Under the pieces are notes generated by a model. The model was given only the letters and a program-made list of their open reading frames with translations, made no database searches and had not been told where the DNA came from. This document shows, piece after piece, positions 37,602 to 47,890 of a stretch of 64,000 bases of DNA. The DNA lies in NCBI GenBank assembly GCA_004009845.1, contig RMBW01000042.1, forward strand, positions 62,001 to 126,000. Direction: 5' to 3'. The stretch comes from Davidsoniella eucalypti (taxonomy: Eukaryota > Ascomycota > Sordariomycetes > Microascales > Ceratocystidaceae). The number at the start of each line of letters is the position of its first letter. Within the stretch, counting starts at the first letter, position 1. Both the position numbers and the translations under genes were made by a program.

Positions 37602-38243
37602 ATGTCGATAGCAAGGTTATACCAAGTTATGACTATAACTTGAATACTCTAACACACTACAATCATATTCCACTTGTTATGGTGAACATGTGTTAATGTA
37701 GTCTTTTAATCAGCCCATCATCAGAGCAATCATGATATCTCCCTCCGATGTTTTGTCATCATAATTCAGTTTAGCTCAATGCGGAACCCTTTTCGATCTT
37801 TCTAACTGTTGGTATTGCTTAGCTATGTCATAATATAACCCATATACTTGAAAGCTTGTAACCATAGTACTTGTACGAATAAACTAGCAAGCTATGAATG
37901 ACAGCTACATTTTATGTTCGTTAAAAGTCAAGGATACAATGCGGGTTAAGGCGGCCCAGACAGTACGGGATATACGGTCATTATAGATCTATGTTGTTAC
38001 ACGGGGGGTCCAGGCAATAAGTCAATCGCCGATCCTCCGCGAAGATCGGTCGTTGGTACGAATTGTTGGGGAGGACGAAGCACAAACTTCCAAAGAAACA
38101 AAAGAATTGACATGTGCCCTAAATCCAAGATGGCATATATAAACATACGGAAATAGCTAACTTCTTGTTCGATCAATACGTCCTGGCTTTCCTTTCATAT
38201 GATCGCATTGCGGACAAAAAGGCGATGCTCACTGAGCTGATGT
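37602..38243. other. Intergenic, no gene seen
   Basis: AT-rich sequence downstream of the tRNA-Glu gene. I see no conserved coding sequence or repeat relation to the elements on the other side of the tRNA. Confidence 0.5.
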
Positions 38244-38315
38244 CTCCGATACGGGGAATCGAACCCCGGCCTTCTCGGTGAGAGCGAGATATCCTAGCCC
38301 CTAGACCATATCGGA
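38244..38315 (-). tRNA. tRNA-Glu (anticodon CTC)
   Basis: A 72 nt intronless cloverleaf on the minus strand. The 5' strand of the acceptor stem, TCCGATA, pairs with TATCGGA before discriminator G. The D-arm contains GGTCTAGGGGCTAGGATA. The anticodon stem TCTCG/CGAGA closes the loop CTCTCAC, giving anticodon CTC. The T-arm has CCGGGG TTCGATT CCCCG, and A and B box promoters are intact. A retroelement tail begins at the very next base upstream of its mature 5' end, so this gene has lost its original 5' flank. Internal promoters may keep it active. Confidence 0.95.
38306..38315 (-). repeat. Target-site duplication, tRNA-proximal copy
   Basis: TCCGATATGG on the minus strand, the first ten bases of tRNA-Glu. 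An identical copy lies at 39067-39076. The two flank the 751 bp element 38316-39066, as expected of a target-site duplication. Confidence 0.8.
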
Positions 38316-39066
38316 TTGTTGTTGTTGTTGTTGTTGTTGTTGTTATATTTATTCTCTTCCTAAACTATTACGAGTGGATTTTCGAGTCCGGTCGTGCCGA
38401 TTTTTCTGTCTCCGGTATATCTTATCCACTTCCACCCGTATCCTAGTCCGGGTCCGGACTACCCTCCCGGGCTCCATAGGACGCCTTCATGGATACCCCC
38501 TGTAACTTCGAAACATCCTCAAACCATTCCCCCAAAAAAAGACCCACATCATCCAAGCCCTAAGTGGGGCTACCATCCACGTAATCAGGTGACCGCACCA
38601 TCCGACGCGCCTCCAAGAGGCTGGTGATCGAGTGTCGAGAGAAGCAAAAATTGGCGTAGTCGAGTCGGGTGCGATGGTAGAGGCACAGCGACAAGACTCC
38701 CGCGCCGCGGGTTGGGCTTCCGGAACCTTCAAAAATAGGTTGCCCTTCGAGTATGAGTGTGTCTCCCTGAGCTTTGTAGTGTGTAGTGACTCGGGAGACC
38801 AGCGATCGCGTGAGTGTGGCGAAAAGGGGGGCGATTGTTGGTGAGAACATCTCTCGAGAGAGGAAAAAGTCGGGCTCAAGGCCTCATACTCGATGCATCA
38901 ATAAAGACAAGTGTCTAAAAAGATAAAAAGAATGGACAGCAGCATTGGGAATATGTGCTGGTCGCTCTTGAAAACCCACGACGAAGGGGAGAAATTCGTC
39001 TTTGGACAAAGGGGGAGGTACTCGAACTCAAAGGTACCCCCCCGAGGGTTGTAGGAGGGAAGGTTG
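38316..39066 (-). mobile_element. Non-autonomous retroelement copy B, flanked by 10 bp TSD
   Basis: On the minus strand it starts CAACCTTCCCTCC and ends with a 3' region (GCCCGGGAGGG, then AGAAAAATCGG, GGACTCGAAAATCC, AGAGAATAAATATAAC) and an (AAC)n tail abutting the tRNA. The 3' region resembles that of the reverse-transcriptase element at 39266-41607, so it probably uses the same machinery. The body resembles the plus-strand element at 43022-43955. It carries no RT. A degenerate B-box-like GTTCGAGTACC lies near its 5' end, which hints at a SINE-like origin but does not prove it. Confidence 0.7.
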
Positions 39067-39076
39067 CCATATCGGA
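39067..39076 (-). repeat. Target-site duplication, distal copy
   Basis: TCCGATATGG on the minus strand, identical to the 5' end of tRNA-Glu. It follows the (AAC)n tail of the next element outward. Confidence 0.8.
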
Positions 39077-39259
39077 TTGTTGTTGTTGTTGTTGTTATAT
39101 TTATATTTATTCTCTTCCTAAACTATTACGAGTGGATTTTCGAGTCCGGTCGTGCCGATTTTTCTGTCTCCGGTATATCTTATCCCCTTCCACCCGTATC
39201 CTAGTCCGGGTCCGGACTACCCTCCCGGGCTCCATAGGACGCCATCCGTACATACCCCA
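39077..39259 (-). mobile_element. 5'-truncated retroelement copy A1
   Basis: About 183 bp nearly identical to the 3' end of copy B (38316-38500), including GCGTCCTATGGAGCCCGGG and the (AAC)n tail. It starts only about 20 bp upstream of that block. The 5' truncation fits target-primed reverse transcription. It is preceded outward by TCCGAT. Confidence 0.75.
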
Positions 39260-39265
39260 ATCGGA

Positions 39266-41607
39266 TTGTTGTTGTGTGTTGTTGTGTTGTTGTTCTATTT
39301 ATCCTCTTGGATCTACATAGTTTTTAGCTAATACCATTTTCGAGTCCGAGCATTTACAAGCACAGGGTCAACCCACTGAGTACATGTATCTCGATTTTTC
39401 TGAGCACCATTTTCTTCTTCCTCACGCCTGATATGAAAGACCGAGCTCTATCCAGTTACCTGGCATCCGCTCCCGGGCTTCGTGTCCCTCACATCCTCAT
39501 CCTTCCCCACCCCTGTATGAAGTTTTCCATCAGAAGGTCTTACAAGGTAATTGTACGACTGTAGCCCTGAGAGTTGGCTTGTTCTTCATCCCGTATCAGA
39601 GCTTTGGCTAGCGTTCGTCTCCCCTTGACCGTGGCAAGCAGCTTTAGGGTGAATCGGGTATTCCAAGGTCTGGTTCGTCTTCGGCAGGTCCATAAGTGAG
39701 TCCTATCTTTGTCTTTTCCGCATCTGGCACATATGAGGACTGCATTCTCGTGCTTTCGGACGGTATGGTAGTCCTTAAAATCGCCGTGCCCAGATAGAGC
39801 GGCTAAAACCTCTCCTTGTATGTTTCTCAGTCCTCCTGGTACGGCTGAATGCTTCAGGCGGGGGAAAACCATGGTTCTGCATTCTTCATTATCTCTAATG
39901 GCCGCCTGGTTCCTAAACCACCTTTCAAAGTCCTCTTGTTGTCCATCATATATCCTCCTTCTAGCTTTGGCAACTGACATGAAAATGTCTGGGTCCTCAT
40001 ACATTCTGAGTTCCTGTCTAGACTGTCCCGGGTGTGGGTTCACTGCCGCTACCTAGGCTAGTTTGTTCGCCTCCTCTTCATGTCCAGGTACCCATATGCA
40101 GTGTACCTTTCTGTTCCGGCGCTTCGTCTTAATGGCCTGGATGATGGTTTGTGCTCTATCCACTTCCGCCTGTGATGAGCTTGGTTTATTCTTCGGGCTG
40201 GTCAGGCGGGTGATTGCCGCTTGATTGTCCAGGCAAAGCCAGACTGTATCACAGCCGTTTTCCGTGGCCAATCTGGTCGTGGCTGCTAGGTGGTCCTTCA
40301 ACTGAGTGATGCATCCTTCATGAGTATCGTCCGTGACTTTCCAGGTCCCGTCATCCATATATCCCTTCAGCTTGACTAGATTTTCGGTGAAGAGGGGGGT
40401 CATGTACAGTGAGTAGAGAATGGGTGACACTAGCGAGCCTTGCGGTAAGCTGCCTGATATCGGGCCAGGTGTCTCTTTCACTCCGTCCAACGCCACCTGG
40501 GCCTCTCGTCCATCAAGAAAAGATTGAGTCCATTTGATCAGGTATAGGGGCCAGTTTTGTTCCATGAGTCTAGTTACCATTCTATTTGGCATAATTCCAT
40601 CAAAGGCTCCAGAGACATCGAATGTGAGGAGTGCTGCCACTTTCCCATTTCTAAGATCTTCTTTGATTTCGCTAACGAGTGCTGTTACCAAGTCTGATGC
40701 AGATCTTCTTGGTAAGGCGCAGGTGTAGTTGCCAACAAAGAGACGTCTTCTCACTGACTCGCGGACCAGCCTGCTAGCTACGATCCTCTCCAGTGCCTTA
40801 GCCAGCGTACATAGTAGCGAAGTGAGTCTATATGAGGCTGGGTCACTGTAGTCCTTTTTCCCAGGCTTCTTGAGGTCGACCAGAACCGCCATTTTGAAGC
40901 ATTGTGGGTGGTAGCCTGTGCTCAGGCAGAGATTGAAGAGGTGTGTAATTATTCTCCCAAGGAAGGGCCAGCTGTTGGCAAGGTCCTTGTTCCGAATACG
41001 GTCTTCTCTAGGAGCTGTGTTCAGAGGTTTGAAAACCGCCTCTCTAGCCTCCTCCTCTTCTATTGGTGTCCATCTTTCACTGAGGTCTGCTTTTACTATA
41101 GGTCAGTCTATGTCGAGGAGACCTTTGCCCTTCAAGTGTGAGTCTCGCAGAGTTTGCAGCTTGTCTTCTGAGGTCTTGGCCATCGCTCCATTGGCTTTTC
41201 TTAGGGCAGGGGATCTGGACTTCTGGGGTCTGATCAGCCATTTTGCAGCATGGAAGGCCTTCTGTGGTGAGATCAGGGTGATACTTCTGAAAAATTCGCG
41301 ACAGGCGTTGGTGATTGTGTTGTTGAAAATGTGCTGTTGCAGTCTTATAAGTACATTCTGCTAGGGTAAGGTCCTCTGTTAGGTTGGTAGCTCCGCTCTT
41401 CACCAGGCGGAGTAGTGAGGTTTATATCCTTCTAGCCTGAGAGAGTTCTCGTTTGGCCTCTCGGCATTCACCATATATAACCTGTCCCCTTGACTAGGCG
41501 AGTGGGTGTTGCTGAGTCAATAGCACCCTGCATCTTGGCAAGTAGTGTGCTTGCGAAGGTTTCAAGTTCCGCTGTGTGGATTGTATTGTCCTTTGATAGA
41601 AAAGGTG
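39266..41607 (-). mobile_element. Defective non-LTR retrotransposon (LINE) copy A2
   Basis: On the minus strand, 5' to 3': remains of the linker between endonuclease and RT (LAKMQGAIDSATPTR near 41550 and LTEDLTLAECTYK near 41370), RT, RNase H, a zinc-finger C-terminus, a ~275 bp 3' UTR and an (AAC)n-rich tail ending at TCCGAT (39260-39265). The 5' end lacks ORF1 and endonuclease. The 3' UTR shares several blocks with copies A1 and B. It is the only RT-encoding member in the window and is itself inactive. Confidence 0.8.
39540..41403 (-). pseudogene. Non-LTR reverse transcriptase / RNase H ORF2, broken
   Basis: The clearest part (40892-40056) carries RT motifs of the LINE type: DPASYRLTSLL, LTFDVSGAFDGI, SLPQGSLVSPILYSLYM and the active-site GYMDDG. 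Soon after YMDD the sequence passes directly into RNase H (TVWLCLDNQAAITRL, then VHCIWVPGHEEEANKLA), so the RT thumb region and much between is deleted. A TAG at 40053-40055 interrupts the same frame, which resumes to 39540 with CARCGKDKDRTHLWTC, a Cys/His knuckle usual after RNase H in fungal LINEs. The part upstream of 40892 is in other frames. It cannot make a working enzyme. Confidence 0.8.
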
Positions 41608-41613
41608 CCATAT

Positions 41614-41671
41614 TGTTTGTTGTTGTTATATTTATCTTAAACTATTACGAGTAGATTTTCGAGTCCGGCCG
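41614..41671 (-). mobile_element. 3' end fragment of the (AAC)n-tailed element family (copy A3)
   Basis: The minus strand reads GGACTCGAAAATCTACTCG, then TAGTTTAAGATAAATATAAC and a short AAC-rich tail, matching the 3' ends of copies A1 and B. It is followed by ATATGG (41608-41613), the last six bases of the tRNA-Glu target TCCGATATGG. This may be an outermost, older insertion in the same stack. Confidence 0.55.
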
Positions 41672-41926
41672 TCCAACCTTCCCTCCTACAACAACCTTCC
41701 CTCCTACAACCCTCGGGGGGGTACCTTTGAGTTCGAGTACCTCCCCCTCCGTCCGAAGACGAATCTTTCCCCTTCGTCGTGGGGTTTTAAGAGCGACCAG
41801 CACATACAAAGCTATTGAGTTTGTCGAGTGGAGGACTTTAAATATCTGTCCGGTAGCCAATCCGGCGTCGTATGATCTTAGTGATTTAGGTAGACGTTGA
41901 ATATAATCAAATCAAATCAAATCAAA
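41672..41926 (+). mobile_element. Short non-autonomous element D, (ATCAA)n tail
   Basis: Plus-strand copy starting with CAACCTTCCCTCC and ending with TGATCTTAGTGATTTAGG, TAGACGTTGAATAT and four ATCAA-type repeats. Its 5' ~130 bp match copies B and C; its 3' ~120 bp match C only. The body between is deleted. Confidence 0.6.
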
Positions 41927-42975
41927 GTCCTAATTTTACGAAGGGTTGGTCGCAGGTTAGTGAAACTGGTGGCGGAAGAGAATATGGAGATTTGTGATCC
42001 AGAGTCTAGAGATAGGGGTATGGTTCTCTTACAGTACTGGGGAGATTCCTCCCACGCCGATGCCGACCTTGCGTGAGGTTGCGTTCGGCCAGGTTTCGAT
42101 GGTCCAGAGATCGACGGTCTAGAGTTCGGCGGTCCAGAGTGCGACGGTCCAGAGGTCGACGGTTGTTGCTTGATGTGTTGTTGGTAAAGATGTTTCACTT
42201 TGCACATCTTACAGTATGTCGGCTTCTCCGGGTCGAATCTTTTCTTGGTGGCCGGGTATAGATTTTTCACGACAGTCGACATCTCCCTCGAGAAAGTTGG
42301 CCAATCTGGAGCAGACATCAGATTTGGGAAGGAACGTATTATTGGATGTACGGCAAGCACCAGTTCGGAAACCCGATTGATAAAATGCCTATCCGAAAGA
42401 CAGGATTCTTTGTCCAAGTTGTCGCGGGTGATTCGCAGATCGTTCGCTGTTTTCAATAGTGTGTCGATCCCATGTTTGCGACTGTAGTACAAACTGCAGA
42501 ATCGGCGCATAAAGACAAACCCAAGTTCGCGATCGTGTGTTTCAACAGATTCAGCGATGTTGAGGATTATCTGTCTGGCAGACAGGTTGGTTTCGTAGTA
42601 CGTCGGAGCCGCATGAGACAGAGCGACACGCCATGCCTTTTCCACAATCCTGAAGTCGTTGTGGTAGACGTTGGACGCGTCTGCGAGTATGAAAGTTGTG
42701 CAAGTTGAGTATGCTTGCAGACGAACTTCTTCCATCCACTGAGTCGTAGTCATTGACTCAATGTTGGGTAAGAAACCGGGGGCCGTTATGAGGGTTGTGC
42801 GCTGGATGTGATCAACAGTCGGGTCTGAGAAATATGTTTCTGACCTTTTCAAGTCAATCAAGTTGTATAGCACAATACCATTCGTATGGCACACATCGGT
42901 GTTGGTTGATTGACCCCCTAGCATCTTTTCATCGTCGGACATCCTCTTGGTGGACGAACGAGTGATTCTTGACAT
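41917..42975 (-). pseudogene. LTR-retrotransposon Gag with start of protease, truncated
   Basis: From ATG 42975, an open frame of 352 aa. It has a helical Gag-like body, a Cys/His knuckle-like cluster (YCKMCKVKHLYQQH, not a canonical CCHC), a Ser/Pro/Gly-rich linker, then CKRTIPLSLDSGSQISIF. The last resembles a retropepsin active site (D-S/T-G). Coding breaks off about 20 residues later at RKIRT, where the inverted (ATCAA)n tail of element D begins, so protease remainder, integrase and RT are absent. The assignment rests on layout and the DSG motif; I cannot name the superfamily. Confidence 0.55.
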
Positions 42976-43021
42976 GAGGTATAGGTGTTGTTGTATGGGA
43001 AGCAGAAACAAAGTCAACCAA

Positions 43022-43955
43022 TCAACAACCTCCTACAACCCTCGGGGACATTTGAGTTCGAGTACCTCCCCCTCCGTCCAAAGACGAATCTTTCCCCTTC
43101 GTCGTGGGTTTTAAGAGCGACCAGCACGTATCCCCGCTATTGTCCATTCTCGTTTTCTTTTTCGACATTTGTCGTCTTCGAAGCACCGTTTCGTGAGGCC
43201 TTGAGCCCGATTTCCCCTCTCGAGGGATGCTCTCATCAGCGACCGACCCCGCACCTTTTCGATCGTTGGTCTCCTGAGTCCATCGCACTCACCTCAGGGA
43301 GCCGCACTCACCTCAGGGAGCCACACTCACAATCGGAGGGCAGCCTTTTTGAAGGTTTCGGACGCCCTGCCCCGCGGTGCGGGAATCTTGTTGCCGTGCT
43401 TCATACGACTTGATTACGACAGAATTTTCTTTCTTACGGCTTCACCAGCCTCTTGGAGGCTCACTAAATAGTGGGGATGGTAGCTCCACTTAGGGTGTTG
43501 GTTTTGTGGGTCTGTCTCTTGGGGTAATTTTGTGGAGGCTGGTTTTTTTTTTTTGTGTTTGTTTTTGTTGCTCATAGTGGAGGGCTAGGGGACTGTGTCG
43601 TCCCGCACATACAAAGCTATTGAGTTTGTCGAGCGGAGGCTGAGGAGCACGTGAATGATGTTTTGATTGGGTGCTGCTTTCTTTTGATGATTCTACAGCT
43701 GTGACCAGGTTTTTTCGCTCTTCTTGTTTCCTCTATATTGTTTTTACTGCTTCTTTCTACTATTTTCCTCTATTATTACCTTTCTTTGCTTTCCACTTAT
43801 CGCTACATTTCAACCTAGTCTTTACACTTTAAAATTGCCAAAACAACTTTAATATACAGGCACAACTTTAAATATCTATCCGGTATCCAATCCGGCGTCG
43901 TATGATCTTAGTGATTTAGGTAGACGTTAAATATAATCAAATCAAATCAAATCAA
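43022..43955 (+). mobile_element. Non-autonomous element C, (ATCAA)n tail
   Basis: Plus-strand copy starting CAACCTCCTACAACCC. About 550 bp resemble the body of copy B (shared blocks include GAGTTCGAGTACCTCCCCCT, GAGGCCTTGAGCCCGA, CACCAGCCTCTTGGAGGC). It then diverges into a tail region shared with D and ends in (ATCAA)n. Segment 43650-43860 is extra relative to D. Element C and D flank the Gag fragment as direct repeats, so an LTR interpretation is possible, but clear TG...CA ends and a primer-binding site are not seen. Confidence 0.6.
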
Positions 43956-44095
43956 TGAATGGATTTTCGAGTCCGGTCCAACAAGTCCCGATTTTTCTAG
44001 CCCCGGTATATCTTATCCACTTCCGTCCATATCCCGTGCCCAGTGAACAGTCCTACGCCATATAATCTTAGTGGCCTTGGTAGACGTAATGTAAC
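43956..44095. repeat. Retroelement 3'-end debris
   Basis: The plus strand first matches the reversed 3' region of copies A1/B (GGATTTTCGAGTCCGG, GGTATATCTTATCCACTTCC). It then carries a diverged relative of the C/D end (ATAATCTTAGTGGCCTTGG, TAGACGTAATGTAACATATC). It marks the outer limit of the nest. Confidence 0.5.
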
Positions 44096-44450
44096 ATATC
44101 AACTCATGTATGTTGCTTAGAAAACTATCTGCGAGTGGCTACTATGTATTGTGCCACTAAGTTGTTACAATAGTTTGTGCCTCCCCTTATACGGGATGTG
44201 ATGATCTTCTCTTTCACAGCATTAAGACATTACTTGTTGTTGCTATGAATGTTTCTGTTTTGTATCCCGGGCGTAGGGGAACCGTTTAACAGTGTTAGGG
44301 TAGATCGCATATACACATACTAAGCTATGACTTATGTTTTTTTGCTAGAACTTGATATATTACCAGGTATAATACACTAACTAGTAGTTATAGTTTACAT
44401 GAAGACAATGATAGTACATAATATTTATAGTGCCGTTCCGAAAACCCGGC

Positions 44451-45984
44451 TTAGCGGATTTGTACGCCGTACTTATCGACAAGTTCCTTAGACACAGCCG
44501 CATGGAGACTGTTTGTCTCAGAATTGGTCAAGGTACGCTCGAAACTACGATAATTGATGCGGTAGCAAAGACTTAGTCTTTTTGTTTTAGGATGAACAAA
44601 CTCATCCACTAGCTTGACATCTTCTACTACGTCACCACCGGCGACATTACGCACAAGCTCCATGACATCGTTTTCATGGAATAGGGCTTCGTCCAATGGC
44701 TTATCCTCTGTAGCAACTGTAGCTCCAGCAGGCATCCAAAAAGAGACATCTTTGTAGCATTCAGGATGCTTCGAGAATGGGACAAACCGGGGAAGCGAGT
44801 CTAAGTTGGCTGACACGCCTACAAATTGGTCTAGGAAGCGTCTATCCTGTGACCAAAATAGTCTAATATCAGGAATCTGGAAAAGAAGCATGGCAATGCG
44901 TTCCAAACCAATACCGAAGGCCCATCCAACCTTGTTTGGGACTCCCGCGTTTGTAACTATGGAATGCTTAACAACCCCGGATCCAAGGACTTCGAGCCAA
45001 TCACCGTCATAGTACACTTCAAGCTCCCATGACGGCGAGGTGAATGGGAAGTAAGACTCAACCCAACGCATCTTGAGTGGCTCCTCGGTAGCCTGAGTAT
45101 CAAGCTTACGTGCAGCTTTGCGGGCACGTGTGAAGATATCGATAACCATGAGCTCTAACGACTGTTTCAGGTGGGCTGCTATAGCCTCTGCCTCCGCCTC
45201 TGAATGTTCTGCCTGGAGTGGATTTCCAGCATGAGGCTTGGGGTTGACATCTTCAACCTTGACATCATGTTTGGGCAATGCCTCAACATCCTTCCAGATA
45301 GCGGCAGCAACATCGCCGTGAGGGACCTTGGTGCGGTCCCATATACGTGCGCCCTCCATTTGATGAAAAACGGGGTAGTGGCTACGATCTACTGCATCAC
45401 GACGATATACATCTGCACTGATCAAGAACCCAGGGCTGGCATCCTGCGCAAAAAGCTCAGCTTGGTGCGCCGAGGTATGTGTTCGTAGCAGCTCGCGTTC
45501 GTTGATATAGTACGTATCGGTACGGTTACGGCCCGGGTGGTTTTTGGGAAACCCAAGACTGTCAAAATTTTGTGTCGTGTTGACGACGGGGTGAAAGGTG
45601 TTGTAGTGAGTGTACACGGGGCCGGGGAAATGCGCCTCAATGATCTGCCGTGTGATGTTCACCGGGTGATCTTCTTGGAGATGTAGACGCCGCGAAGCAG
45701 CTGAGGCGACACTTGGTGGGACGTTGAACCAGGAATCGGGTTGGAACTTGACACCGCCGATCTCGACTTGTTTCGGCGCGGGAGGAGCTATGGAGCAGGA
45801 CAGAAAACGATCGTAAGCCACTAGCGCTAGATATAGAAGATACCCGATATCGGGAGATAGAAAGGGCGCTTCAAGTACCCGGAGAATACCAGCGAATGGT
45901 ATGTGCCGTTCGGAGCGATGTCCGGAGTGCGACTGGCAATTGTAGCCGTAGTTGACGCCGGGTCACGATGCGGAGTGCGCTCAT
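44451..45984 (-). CDS. msf1: Mitochondrial phenylalanyl-tRNA synthetase
   Basis: Proposed complement(join(44451..45787, 45879..45984)), 480 aa. PheRS of mitochondria is a single-chain class II synthetase that charges tRNA-Phe in the matrix. Exon 1, from ATG 45984, encodes MSALRIVTRRQLRLQL and more Arg-rich, acid-free sequence: a textbook presequence. The intron (donor GTACTT, acceptor CATAG, phase 1) joins it to PPAPKQVEIGGVKFQPDSW. Catalytic core: HYNTFHPVVNTTQNFDSLG, THTSAHQAEL, motif 2 in FHQMEGARIWD, and motif 3 in GWAFGIGLERIAML. The last ~100 residues are the anticodon-binding FDX-ACB domain ending in DKYGVQIR. Without the intron the frame would open at a GTG and lack a presequence. Length fits the family. 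Confidence 0.93.
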
Positions 45985-47890
45985 ATTTTCTTTAGCAAGT
46001 GACAGTAAAAGACGACTATGGACAGAAACAAAGGCAAGGCTTGAAGGGTATCACAGCCCGCATTATATAGATAGCCTTGTGCAACAATGACTGCCAAGAT
46101 GATAGTTTGATAGACCCCAGTCTTGTTAAGCTTGGATCGTAGTTGCTGCAATTTTTTATTTTTTTAAAACAGCCTTTACTGAGTGGGGCAGACGGTTTTA
46201 TTTTTCCAAAAGGGCAATTAAGCAAGCTTTCGTCTCCACCACAATTACCGGTGCGTTTTTTTCTTCTTTTTTTTCGGTGCGGCCTCCTTAGACTAGATTC
46301 ATGTGATAGACAGATTCGTTATGGCGAGAAAATATAGATGATAATCCTCGATTATATGCAGTGAGTAATACGTCAAGACACCGGAGACCCTTTTTTCACG
46401 CACATCTCCTATCTGTCTGGTAGTCATGCCTAGGGGTAAACTTTTCACTAGGTCTCCTTTCTGGACGAACGTGTATGTGTACTTACATACATGCCTACAT
46501 ACATGTAGTGAGAAACCCTTACAAACTGAATGTATTTCGCTGAACTAATACGAGATCTACACTTCATGTCTTGATATCTTGAGTTCTATGATTTGTTGTT
46601 CTAGTTGCAAGTTTGAAATTTATTACACTACATTACGCTTCCTACGATACCTCGTACTACAATTTCAATCTAAACCCTTTCTATAGTAGTAATTCCTAAT
46701 TTCTAGAATTCTCTACTTCTTGATATTAGACTTGAACCTTGTTTATTTATTTTTATTTTATTAATTAAGAAAGGATAACTACGCTGTCTGAGTAACACTA
46801 ATGGGCGTATATTAACAGACATTAGATATACAGAAATAACCGTTTTAACTCGTTTGTTTCTTGTCTTCTTCTATTACGCTGCGGCTTTATTCGGGAGCCA
46901 ATAGCGGATTCTAGAGTGGTGAGGCTCTATCGGACAGGCTCTGATTGGTCTTTCGGTTATAAGCAGGCCGTTGCAAGTAGCCGGTACAATTGCATGTGCC
47001 AGGCATTTTATAGTAGGTCGGGTACCCGATACATACATATCATAGTTATAGTTTTTCCTATTATGTATCCTAAAATACAAAGCATGATTAATCACAATTG
47101 CGCACTGTTGCTTCAAAAGTTAGAATAGGTCAAACAATTTTGTTGTTGTTTCTTGGTTGCAGTTACAGTTACCATGTGCTATTATTCTAGAAGCCATAGC
47201 ACCTCGCCCCACTGAAAAACTTTTAATGATTGTTTTCCCAATGGATATATCCTTCTAAATCACAATAACTATCAACTGACTCCTAATTCCGGGCTCGATC
47301 GTGAGATTTTTATAACTTACCTGATCCCAGCCGCCTTTTGCTTTTTCTCCTTGCTCTGTCAGACCGTTTATCCCCAAGATCCAATAGAGAAAAATAGGAA
47401 ACTTAATACTGAAAGCTTTATTCCCCAAACTGGCCTGAAATCGGCAGCGATCCGGGCCTTTTAGGAATAAGTCCAGGAACCTGTAACTTTTTCCGTCTTT
47501 CTTTTCTCTTCCCACCTTTGAAGACTTAGCACCATCGAAGAATCTACGTAATTCATCCGACCAATTTTGAAATTTTCCACCAGCGGCTAAACACGATCTT
47601 TCAGAAGCAAACACCCTATATTTCCAGTTTTCTGTGCTGCTTCATCAATCATTTGCCTACTTTGTCTTTTTATCTCCGTCTCGTTTGTCTTAGACTATCT
47701 GTTTCAGCAAGCGTTCAAAATCCTCTCTTTATTTTCGTCCTTCGTTATCTAAAGCCTAGTCCCACCATCTTATCTTTTTGGCTGCAAAATCTAGTGAATT
47801 TCAGCCAGAAAAACGTACAACTAGTCTATAGCCACAGAATCCCTATTGTCTATCGTATACTTGTGATTTTAAACACATTTGTTCCTCGCC
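45985..47890. other. Intergenic, divergent promoters
   Basis: This lies between the divergently transcribed PheRS and dicarboxylate carrier genes. AT-rich in the middle (46.55-46.85 kb); the last ~270 bp are pyrimidine-rich and probably the carrier's leader. An open frame at 47255-47614 (-) resembles no family I know. Confidence 0.5.

Noticed and set aside
38316..38345. (TTG)n run as a simple microsatellite
   Set aside because: The same run occurs at several equivalent positions at the 3' end of related elements, so it is the elements' (AAC)n tail.
45788..45821. GTG start for PheRS within an unspliced frame
   Set aside because: A phase-1 intron with a good acceptor links to an upstream exon that supplies an ATG and a clear mitochondrial presequence.
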